Of a stretch of 13,649 bases of DNA, positions 1 to 4,841 are shown piece after piece (positions within the stretch are counted from its first letter, which is position 1; the number at the start of each line of letters is the position of its first letter). The notes below the pieces were generated by a model, which ran no database searches, was not told the origin of the DNA, and saw only the letters and a program-made list of their open reading frames with translations. The position numbers and the translations under genes are program-made. This DNA comes from SIG440 sp045592585 (GTDB lineage Bacteria; Bacillota; Clostridia; Monoglobales; Monoglobaceae), in the NCBI GenBank assembly GCA_045592585.1, contig JAZNVB010000047.1, forward strand, positions 1 to 13,649, written 5' to 3'.

Positions 1-1
1 G

Positions 2-2074
2 GCAGCCTGCTTCTTAGACTCACTTTCAACTCTCGAGCTTCCTGCTTTTGGTTGCGGTATAAGATACGAATACGGTCTTTTCAGACACAAAATCGTTGAC
101 GGCTACCACACAGAGCTCCCTGACGAATGGCTTGAGGACGGAAATGTATGGGAAGTACAGCGTCCTGAGGACAGAGTTGAAGTGCACTACGGCGGTAAGA
201 TTGAGGAATATTTTGAAGACGGCAGAATGAAGTTTAATCACGTAGGCTATAACACAGTAATCGGTGAGCCTTACGATATGCCGATTTCAGGTTATAATTC
301 AAAGCTTGTAAATACATTAAGACTGTGGAAGGCACGTTCTCCGCAGATTATCAATATGACCGAGTTCAACCGTGGCGACTATGCAATGGCGGTTAAGGAT
401 AAGGAACTTGCCGAGGTTGTTTCGCAGATTCTGTACCCCGAGGATAACCATTACGAAGGCAAGCTGCTCAGACTTAAACAGCAGTATTTCTTTGTATCTG
501 CAACAATTCAGTGGATCTTGTCCAAGCAAAAACGCCGTGGTCACAGCCTTTATGAACTGCCAAAGTACGTGCAGATTCATATTAACGACACACATCCCAC
601 AATTGCAATCCCCGAGCTTATGAGAATTCTTATGGACGAAGAAGGCTTTGGCTGGGATGAGGCGTGGGATATCACACAACGAATTTTTGCATATACCAAC
701 CACACAATTATGACCGAGGCTCTTGAAAAATGGCCTATGTCAATGGTTGAAAGCCTGCTGCCCCGTGTTGCTATGATTATCAAGGAGATTGACCGCCGCC
801 AGCGCGAAAAGCTTCAGGCAAGATTCGGCAACGATATTGGCAAAATTGAATATATGGCAGTTATCTCAGGGGGTAATGTAAATATGGCAAACCTCTGTCT
901 TACTGCCTGCCACAGCATTAACGGTGTGGCGGCGCTTCATACCGATATTTTAAAGAACGAAACCTTCAGGGATTATCACATACTCTCTCCTGAAAAGTTC
1001 AAGAATGTTACAAATGGCGTAACTCCAAGACGTTGGCTGCTTAAGGCAAATCCCCGTCTTGCAGGACTGATTACCGACGCGATCGGCGACAGCTGGATAA
1101 AGAATGCCGAAAATCTTGAAAAGCTTGAAAAGTTTGCAGATGACAGTGCATTCCGTGAAAAGTTTGCCGAGATTAAGCAGGAAAACAAGCTTAAGCTGGC
1201 TGACTACATTAAGGAACATAACGGAATTGTGGTTGACCCCAATTCGCTCTTTGATGTGCAGATAAAAAGATTGCACGAATATAAACGTCAGCTCATGAAG
1301 GCAATGCATATCATTTACCGTTATAAAATGATAACCGAAAATCCATCCCAGGCAAGTATGCTGCCCGAAACCTTTATCTTTGGTGCAAAGGCGGCGCCAG
1401 GTTATCACACGGCAAAGCTGATTATCAAGCTGATTAACAACATTGCCAATGTGGTAAACAACGATCCAAGAACCAAGGATATTTTAAAGGTTGTATTTAT
1501 TGAAAATTACAGCGTTTCCATTGCTGAAAAGATTGTTGCTGCGGCAAACCTCAGCGAACAGATTTCTACAGCAAGTAAGGAAGCATCGGGCACGGGCAAT
1601 ATGAAGCTTATGCTCAACGGTGCTTTAACAATTGGAACTTTAGACGGTGCCAATGTAGAGATTGCTGAACGTGTAGGTCTTGATAATATTTATATTTTTG
1701 GTCTTACATCACAGGAGGTTTTAAATATTTACGCATCAGGGCATTCAGGAAGCGCCGAGGTATATTCTCAGAATATGGTTATAAAGGGCATTGTTGACAG
1801 CTTTATAGACGGAACCTTTACCCCTGATAATCAGAATCTGTTCCAGGAACTTTATCACGGGCTTGTGTTTGGTCACGGCTTTGCAGACCCCTATCTGCTC
1901 CTTCGTGACTTTGAATCCTATCTTGACGCAGGTCACCGCATGGCAAAAGACTTCCAGATACCCGATGTATGGAACAAAAAGGCTGTTATCAATGTTTCAA
2001 AAGCTGGATATTTCTCCAGCGACAGGTCGATTATGGACTATAATAATAATATCTGGGGACTTGAAAAGATTTAA
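2..2074 (+). CDS. glgP: Glycogen/maltodextrin phosphorylase, C-terminal part (5' end outside window)
   Basis: Phosphorolytic enzyme that releases glucose-1-phosphate from glycogen or maltodextrin chains in the cytoplasm, using pyridoxal phosphate (PLP). The reading frame is open from position 2, so the gene is cut by the window edge. About 690 residues are visible against roughly 800-820 for the family, so about 110-130 N-terminal residues are missing. Visible family blocks are AACFLDSL and GIRYEYGLFRHKIVDGY near the start, NDTHPTIAIPEL, GVTPRRWL, VQIKRLHEYKRQ, and the PLP-site block SGTGNMKLMLNGALTIGT, with the PLP lysine codon at 1604-1606. The C-terminus is intact and the stop is TAA. A methionine or GTG inside the frame near 182 is internal, because homology continues upstream of it. 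A bidirectional terminator follows at 2108-2135. Substrate preference (glycogen versus maltodextrin) cannot be told from sequence alone. Confidence 0.96.
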   Translation, partial: AACFLDSLSTLELPAFGCGIRYEYGLFRHKIVDGYHTELPDEWLEDGNVWEVQRPEDRVEVHYGGKIEEYFEDGRMKFNHVGYNTVIGEPYDMPISGYNSKLVNTLRLWKARSPQIINMTEFNRGDYAMAVKDKELAEVVSQILYPEDNHYEGKLLRLKQQYFFVSATIQWILSKQKRRGHSLYELPKYVQIHINDTHPTIAIPELMRILMDEEGFGWDEAWDITQRIFAYTNHTIMTEALEKWPMSMVESLLPRVAMIIKEIDRRQREKLQARFGNDIGKIEYMAVISGGNVNMANLCLTACHSINGVAALHTDILKNETFRDYHILSPEKFKNVTNGVTPRRWLLKANPRLAGLITDAIGDSWIKNAENLEKLEKFADDSAFREKFAEIKQENKLKLADYIKEHNGIVVDPNSLFDVQIKRLHEYKRQLMKAMHIIYRYKMITENPSQASMLPETFIFGAKAAPGYHTAKLIIKLINNIANVVNNDPRTKDILKVVFIENYSVSIAEKIVAAANLSEQISTASKEASGTGNMKLMLNGALTIGTLDGANVEIAERVGLDNIYIFGLTSQEVLNIYASGHSGSAEVYSQNMVIKGIVDSFIDGTFTPDNQNLFQELYHGLVFGHGFADPYLLLRDFESYLDAGHRMAKDFQIPDVWNKKAVINVSKAGYFSSDRSIMDYNNNIWGLEKI

Positions 2075-2107
2075 AGAGGGGCTACTTAAAAAGTACAGAA
2101 CACAAAA

Positions 2108-2140
2108 CAAACGACGGGTTTTATCCCGTCGTTTGCGTTT
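2108..2140. terminator. Bidirectional intrinsic terminator between convergent genes
   Basis: An 11-bp perfect stem (CAAACGACGGG, 2108-2118, with CCCGTCGTTTG, 2125-2135) closes a TTTTAT loop. It is followed by T-rich sequence on the plus side (CGTTTATA) and, read on the minus strand, by TTTGTTTTGTG. It sits between the stop of glgP (+) and the stop of the small minus-strand gene at 2149, so it can end both transcripts. Confidence 0.8.
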
Positions 2141-2148
2141 ATAAAAGA

Positions 2149-2319
2149 CTAGTATTCCTTTGATTTGCTGCCAAAATCTGCATTGATATTTTTGCTTCGT
2201 TCATTTTTTAGTTCTTCGCTGCAAGTATCAGCAGTGTCAATCTGTGCTTGTTTTAATTTTATAATTGCATCTGTCATTGCATCAAAAAGCTGTTCATAAA
2301 GTGCTTTGTAGTCAGGCAT
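2149..2319 (-). CDS. Small hypothetical protein, 56 aa
   Basis: The minus strand encodes a 56-residue protein beginning MPDYKALYEQLFDAMTDAI and ending GSKSKEY. The start is supported by an AGAAAGGAAA ribosome-binding site about 8 nt before ATG; the stop is TAG. The sequence is acidic/polar and predicted mainly helical, with no membrane segment or signal peptide. From general knowledge, the N-terminal pattern (xYKxLYxxLFxAxTDAI) recurs in small uncharacterised proteins of Clostridia; no function is known to me. It lies directly downstream of the structured RNA and its terminator (2336-2369), so expression would need readthrough of that terminator or a promoter I cannot see. Its stop faces the glgP stop across a shared terminator. 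Being a real gene is likely from the RBS and family-like N-terminus; its function is unknown. Confidence 0.7.
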   Translation of the reverse strand: MPDYKALYEQLFDAMTDAIIKLKQAQIDTADTCSEELKNERSKNINADFGSKSKEY

Positions 2320-2335
2320 TGTGCTTTTCCTTTCT

Positions 2336-2369
2336 AAAATAAAAAGTGCGACAACCGAAGCTGCCGCAC
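2336..2369 (-). terminator. Intrinsic terminator with UUCG loop, ending the minus-strand structured RNA
   Basis: Read on the minus strand, GTGCGGCAGC-TTCG-GTTGTCGCAC forms a 10-bp stem (2369-2360 with 2355-2346) using two G-U wobbles, capped by the very stable UUCG loop and followed by TTTTTATTTT. The wobbles are possible only on the minus-strand RNA (A-C mismatches on plus), which fixes the direction. It lies about 17 nt upstream of the start of the 56-aa gene, so it either ends an independent small RNA or acts as an attenuator. Confidence 0.88.
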
Positions 2370-2539
2370 GAAAAACGCAAGCTTCGATTTGTTGCTACAC
2401 AAATTGAATACAGAATATTTTGCATATTCTAACATCAAGTGAGCTTGCGTTTTTTCCAAACTCTTTAATGCTAGATTATGCAAAAAAGGATACAATATCC
2501 CCATAAATCATTTTAGCGTGTATTCATTTTGTGTAGCAA
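2337..2539 (-). ncRNA. Candidate ~200-nt structured RNA of unknown family
   Basis: A minus-strand promoter starts transcription near 2537, and the RNA ends at the UUCG terminator. Visible helices are as follows. P1 pairs 2519-2539 with 2392-2412 (20 of 21 pairs). A small hairpin GGATA-ttg-TATCC lies at 2488-2500. P2 pairs 2468-2485 with 2418-2435 (17 of 18 pairs, including one G-U that works only on the minus strand). The 32-nt apical loop of P2 (2436-2467) carries AAAAACGCAAGCT (2454-2442), which is perfectly complementary to the tail AGCTTGCGTTTTT (2383-2371) just before the terminator; this pairing is a pseudoknot. There is no credible ORF inside. I do not recognise the family. 6S RNA (long paired ends) or another Firmicutes RNA is possible, but the tail-loop pseudoknot does not match 6S as I know it. 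It could also be the leader of the 56-aa gene. Confidence 0.65.
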
Positions 2540-2543
2540 AAGT

Positions 2544-2572
2544 ATTATAACACAGGATTACAAAAAATACAA
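2544..2572 (-). promoter_or_regulatory. Sigma-A-type promoter for the structured RNA
   Basis: On the minus strand, TTGTAT (2572-2567), a 17-bp spacer and TATAAT (2549-2544) predict a transcription start at about 2537. That is exactly where the 5' arm of the RNA's long closing stem begins. Confidence 0.75.
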
Positions 2573-2610
2573 TAATAATTTTATTTGCATTTTTTGTTTA
2601 TTTATGATAC

Positions 2611-2616
2611 TATAAT
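2611..2616 (+). promoter_or_regulatory. Possible -10 element for the DUF5662-like gene
   Basis: A consensus TATAAT lies about 40 nt before the start codon at 2655, in an AT-rich stretch. No good -35 hexamer is seen at 16-18 bp, so this is only a plausible promoter, divergent from the structured-RNA promoter. Confidence 0.4.
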
Positions 2617-2654
2617 TTTATTGTGAAATTTCGTTAAAAGGAGAGTGTGGCGAG

Positions 2655-3179
2655 ATGTTAAAAAACTTTTTCGGGCATTTATCAACGGTTGTGCGCCATC
2701 GGCACAAGGTATTTATTCATTGTTGCCGTGTGGGGATACCGCTTCGTGGGTTGCTGCATGATTTATCAAAATTTTCGCCAACCGAGTTTATTCCCGGAGT
2801 AAGGTTTTTTCTTGGCACACGCAGCCCCAATGAGGAAGAACGTGCTATATTCGGTCACTCTCTTGCGTGGATGCATCACAAGGGCAGAAACCGCCACCAT
2901 TTTGAATACTGGACAGACTACAACCCCGAAACAAAGCAGGTTTCACCTGTAAAAATGCCAATCCGCTTTGTCAAGGAAATGTTCTGTGACAGAGTTGCCG
3001 CAAGCAAAATTTATCAGGGCAAAAATTACACAGATAATCACCCGATTGAATATTTTATGCGGGGAAAAGCAAGAAGGAGTATTCACCCCCAGACCTCCGA
3101 CCTTTTGGAAGAATGGCTTGTTATGCTTGCCGAAAAGGGCGAAAGGGAAACCTTCAGACATATCAAAAAAATCAAATAA
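2655..3179 (+). CDS. DUF5662-like His-rich protein, 174 aa
   Basis: Soluble 174-residue protein of unknown function that I assign to the DUF5662 type from its pattern. The start is ATG after an AAAGGAGAG ribosome-binding site, and a strong terminator follows the stop. Histidine clusters stand out: HRHK at residues 15-18, HDLSKFSPTEF at 35-45, and WMHHKGRNRHHFEYW at 72-86, followed by a conserved-looking CDRVAASKIYQG at 111-122. The spaced H...HD and HH...HH pattern resembles an all-helical HD-like metal-binding fold, which is inference only. No signal peptide or membrane segment is visible. Its neighbours (structured RNA, Cys-rich microproteins) do not point to a pathway, and it appears to be monocistronic. 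Reality of the gene is near certain, the family assignment is fair, and catalytic activity is unknown. Confidence 0.85.
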   Translation: MLKNFFGHLSTVVRHRHKVFIHCCRVGIPLRGLLHDLSKFSPTEFIPGVRFFLGTRSPNEEERAIFGHSLAWMHHKGRNRHHFEYWTDYNPETKQVSPVKMPIRFVKEMFCDRVAASKIYQGKNYTDNHPIEYFMRGKARRSIHPQTSDLLEEWLVMLAEKGERETFRHIKKIK

Positions 3180-3190
3180 AAAACCGACGG

Positions 3191-3226
3191 AAAAAACCGA
3201 CGGAACATCCGTCGGTTTTTTGTTTG
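3191..3226. terminator. Strong intrinsic terminator, probably bidirectional
   Basis: A 14-bp perfect stem (3191-3204 with 3208-3221, core ACCGACGGA/TCCGTCGGT) closes an ACA loop, with A-tract and T-tract flanks. It serves the DUF5662-like gene on plus and can also stop the minus-strand Cys-rich genes ending at 3231. An extra copy of the left arm core (AAACCGACGG, 3181-3190) lies immediately upstream. Confidence 0.88.
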
Positions 3227-3230
3227 CGTT

Positions 3231-3353
3231 TTAGCAGCCGCAGCCGCAGCCGTTGTTACCAAATGTTGAGCCGTTGTTACCGCAACCGCAGCAGCAAACG
3301 AGGATAAGGATTAAAATAATCCAGAGACAGCCATTATCGTTACCGAAGCACAT
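3231..3353 (-). CDS. Cys/Gly-rich single-span microprotein, 40 aa (copy 2)
   Basis: Forty residues: MCFGNDNGCL, then a hydrophobic stretch WIILILILV, then a Cys/Gly/Asn tail ending GCGCGC. The block CLWIILILILVCCCGCG is identical to the upstream paralogue at 3410-3553. The start is fixed by a perfect AGGAGG (3368-3363) nine bases before ATG; a longer reading of the same frame upstream lacks such a site. The layout suggests a short membrane-inserted helix with a cysteine-rich tail that could bind metal or cross-link. Similar short Clostridia proteins carry the uninformative database name 'chorion class high-cysteine' protein, and Bacillus YjcZ-type sporulation microproteins have a comparable layout. 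Function is unknown. The shared terminator with the convergent DUF5662-like gene lies just beyond the stop. Confidence 0.82.
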   Translation of the reverse strand: MCFGNDNGCLWIILILILVCCCGCGNNGSTFGNNGCGCGC

Positions 3354-3409
3354 ACTTTTGCACCTCCTTTCCTCAAGAGATATGTTTTTGGTGTAAGCAT
3401 GCCTGTGGC

Positions 3410-3553
3410 TTAGTCGCAGCAGCAGTCGTTGTTGCGGCTTAAAACATTGCCGCAACCGCAGTTATTGTTGTCGCCACAACCGCAGCAGCACACCAGAATA
3501 AGAATCAAAATAATCCAAAGACAGGAATTATTTGAACCTCCGAAGCATCCCAT
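3410..3553 (-). CDS. Cys/Gly-rich single-span microprotein, 47 aa (copy 1)
   Basis: Forty-seven residues: MGCFGGSNNS, then CLWIILILILVCCCGCG, then a tail with DNNNCGCG and a terminal CCCD. It is the promoter-proximal member of a tandem pair. The hydrophobic/Cys block matches the downstream copy residue for residue, while the N-terminus and tail differ, indicating duplication with a constrained core. The start is chosen as the ATG at 3553, seven bases after GGGAGGTG; the neighbouring ATG at 3557 is in a frame that stops after nine codons. Cysteine content is extreme (11 of 47). Predicted as a tiny membrane-anchored or surface/spore-associated peptide; this is inference from layout only. The 56-nt gap to copy 2 carries copy 2's own strong RBS, so the two are probably co-transcribed. 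Confidence 0.82.
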   Translation of the reverse strand: MGCFGGSNNSCLWIILILILVCCCGCGDNNNCGCGNVLSRNNDCCCD

Positions 3554-3615
3554 ACATCTACACCTCCCGAAAAGAAATTTATCTTAAAAATCCTTTATTT
3601 TGTGTGTACAATGAT

Positions 3616-3621
3616 ATTATA
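3616..3621 (-). promoter_or_regulatory. Possible -10 box for the Cys-rich microprotein pair
   Basis: On the minus strand a TATAAT lies about 60 nt before the start codon of the 47-aa gene. No recognisable sigma-A -35 hexamer stands 16-18 bp upstream, so an alternative sigma factor or an activated promoter is possible. Confidence 0.35.
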
Positions 3622-3671
3622 CGGAAAATAAGCAGAAGTGTGATTTGTCCACAGATAAATTTTTAAAATCC

Positions 3672-3700
3672 TTGACTTATGCCAACAGATAAAGTAAAAT
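3672..3700 (+). promoter_or_regulatory. Sigma-A-type promoter for tmk
   Basis: TTGACT (3672-3677), a 17-bp spacer and TAAAAT (3695-3700) predict a start near 3707 and a leader of only about 20 nt before tmk, which contains the AAAGGGG ribosome-binding site. Confidence 0.75.
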
Positions 3701-3727
3701 ATATGCAGAAATATAAAAGGGGTTTAT

Positions 3728-4363
3728 ATGATGAAAAACAGAGGTAAATTCATAGTATTTGAAGGCATCGACGGCAGTGGCAAGTCAACTCAGATGAAAA
3801 AGCTTTCCGAAAGCCTGGCGGCAAAGGGTATTAAGTCACGGCTGACCCTGGAGCCTACCTATGGTATGATAGGAACGGTGCTTCACGATATATTATCGGG
3901 CAAAATAAAGGCAGACCCAAAGGTGACAGCGGCACTTTTTGTGGCAGATCGTCTTGACCATATCACAAACGAAGGCGATGGTGTTCTGCCAAGTCTTGAA
4001 AAGGGTGAAACCGTAATATGCGACAGGTATTATTTTTCGTCCTATGCGTACCAAAGTACCGAGGTGCCGTCTGACTGGGTGGTTAATGCCAACAGCCTTT
4101 GCGCAGATGCCTTGCGTCCTGACTGCACAATCTTTATTGACATAACTCCACACACTGCAATGGAGAGAATTCTTGCAAATCGAGATACTGTGGAGATTTA
4201 TGAAACCGAAGAAAAGCTGACAAAGGTGCGTGATGCATATTTTGCGGCTTTTGAAAAAATGAAAAATTGCGAAACTGTTAAAATCATAAACGGCGAACGT
4301 TCGGTTGATGAAATTGCAGCAGAAATTGAAGGGTATGTGCTTGAAAAAATTATCCAAATATAG
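3728..4363 (+). CDS. tmk: Thymidylate kinase (dTMP kinase)
   Basis: Cytosolic kinase converting dTMP to dTDP with ATP, needed for dTTP supply and DNA replication. The 211-residue length is normal for the family. The P-loop GIDGSGKST lies at residues 13-21, the substrate-binding DRYYFSSYAYQ at 99-109, and EPT at 42-44. The lid region around 150-165 contains NRDTVEIYE. Two adjacent ATGs (3728 and 3731) are possible; AAGGGG ends 5 nt before the first and 8 nt before the second, so the second may be the true start with no functional difference. The gene has its own promoter. Downstream it is separated from the purine operon by a small TTAAA-type palindrome and the purine promoter. Functionally it is a nucleotide-metabolism neighbour rather than a member of that operon. 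Confidence 0.95.
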   Translation: MMKNRGKFIVFEGIDGSGKSTQMKKLSESLAAKGIKSRLTLEPTYGMIGTVLHDILSGKIKADPKVTAALFVADRLDHITNEGDGVLPSLEKGETVICDRYYFSSYAYQSTEVPSDWVVNANSLCADALRPDCTIFIDITPHTAMERILANRDTVEIYETEEKLTKVRDAYFAAFEKMKNCETVKIINGERSVDEIAAEIEGYVLEKIIQI

Positions 4364-4364
4364 C

Positions 4365-4380
4365 TGTTAAATTTTTAACA
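4365..4380 (+). repeat. Perfect 7-bp inverted repeat after tmk
   Basis: TGTTAAA-TT-TTTAACA lies one base after the tmk stop codon. It is AT-rich and lacks a GC stem, so it is a poor terminator. It sits about 30 bp upstream of the purine promoter and could be an operator, but this is not supported beyond its symmetry. Confidence 0.4.
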
Positions 4381-4409
4381 TTCTGTGCAAATTGAAATGT
4401 CGAATTTTC

Positions 4410-4438
4410 TTGACAACAATGGGCGTTTATGCTAAAAT
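4410..4438 (+). promoter_or_regulatory. Sigma-A promoter of the purine operon
   Basis: A perfect TTGACA (4410-4415), a 17-bp spacer and TAAAAT (4433-4438) place the start near 4445. The transcript begins with a short GGCAG-attg-CTGCC hairpin (4450-4463) and then enters the ZTP riboswitch. Confidence 0.85.
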
Positions 4439-4481
4439 TATAAAGTAGTGGCAGATTGCTGCCGGTATCGTAAAAAAATGA

Positions 4482-4556
4482 CTTTTTGTAACTGACGGAA
4501 CCGTGGGTTAAACCACAAGGAAGCAAAAAGCCTGAACTATGTCGACCGTCTGGGCA
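4482..4556 (+). promoter_or_regulatory. ZTP/ZMP riboswitch (pfl motif) controlling the purine operon
   Basis: The pfl/ZTP family senses the AICAR nucleotides ZMP and ZTP, which accumulate when 10-formyl-THF is short. Elements seen are P1 CTTTTTG/CAAAAAG (4482-4488 with 4524-4530), P2 CCGTGG/CCAC-AAGG (4501-4506 with 4513-4520), the pseudoknot GACGG/CCGTC (4494-4498 with 4546-4550), and the conserved CTGGGCA (4550-4556) directly after it. The usual consensus pseudoknot is GGCGG/CCGCC, so GACGG/CCGTC is a compensated variant. The downstream terminator begins inside GGGCA, so ligand-stabilised aptamer folding would block termination (an ON switch, as known for the family). This fits the genes below, which include the enzyme that consumes ZMP. 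Confidence 0.92.
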
Positions 4557-4592
4557 GTCCGTAATTATACTACGGGACTGCCCTTTTGTTTT
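4552..4592 (+). terminator. Riboswitch-controlled intrinsic terminator
   Basis: GGGCAGTCC-GTA (4552-4563) pairs with TAC-g-GGACTGCCC (4571-4583), giving 12 bp with one bulged G around an ATTATAC loop. It is followed by TTTTGTTTT. Its 5' arm overlaps the conserved GGGCA of the ZTP aptamer, so the two folds compete. Confidence 0.9.
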
Positions 4593-4841
4593 ATGACAAG
4601 GAGAAAAAATCCGCACATCTCATCCCCTTTTGTTCGGGGCTGGAGCGTTAAGCCAATATGCCGGTGGCATATTGGTAGTGTAAGATGGTAAAATGTGAGA
4701 ACATTTTAATGTTTAGAAAAATGCAGAGCATTTTTACATTAAAACGCACACAGCACGGCACCACTCTCTGCAAGGGGACAAGCTATACGAATTTTTTGTC
4801 CTTGCAGTTTGAGTTAAAGTATACGAAAGGATTGAAAAGCT
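4593..4841 (+). other. Hairpin-rich untranslated stretch between riboswitch terminator and purE
   Basis: About 250 nt without a convincing gene. It contains four clear inverted repeats: CCCC/GGGG around TTTTGTTC (near 4625-4640); CCAATATGCC-ggt-GGCATATTGG, a perfect 10-bp stem; TTTTAATGT...ACATTAAAA enclosing AAAAATGC-aga-GCATTTTT (4704-4744, 17 bp with a TTAG bulge); and CTGCAAGG(GG)ACAA/TTGTCCTTGCAG (4768-4781 with 4796-4807). TATACGAA occurs twice (4784-4791, inside the loop of the last hairpin, and 4820-4827, just before the RBS of purE). This could be stacked dispersed palindromes or a second regulatory/processing region. No T-box, purine-riboswitch or similar consensus was recognised. 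Confidence 0.6.

Noticed and set aside
2337..2539. T-box leader or 6S RNA as identity of the minus-strand RNA
   Set aside because: No T-box sequence (GGGTGGNACCGCG-type) is present. The paired ends resemble 6S, but the 13-nt pseudoknot between apical loop and tail and the extra segment after P1 do not fit 6S as I know it; 6S stays only a possibility to test.
3181..3204. Duplicated AACCGACGG beside the terminator as a regulatory switch
   Set aside because: It is most simply a local slippage duplication of the terminator's left arm; either copy would still terminate.
3231..3455. A 74-aa reading of the minus-strand Cys-rich gene with a longer N-terminus
   Set aside because: The longer form starts inside the paralogous gene upstream and has no RBS; the 40-aa form has a perfect AGGAGG and aligns with its paralogue.
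4364..4445. PurR box (Bacillus PurBox) at the purine promoter
   Set aside because: Only short CGAA-like fragments are present (for example around 4400); there is no pair of PurBox half-sites with the usual spacing.
4350..4616. An 88-codon minus-strand open frame opposite the purine promoter and ZTP riboswitch
   Set aside because: It lies wholly over promoter, riboswitch and terminator sequence on the other strand and has no RBS or recognisable protein features.
4593..4841. CRISPR array or tandem repeat array
   Set aside because: The repeats are inverted and each different; there is no regular direct-repeat/spacer pattern anywhere in the window.
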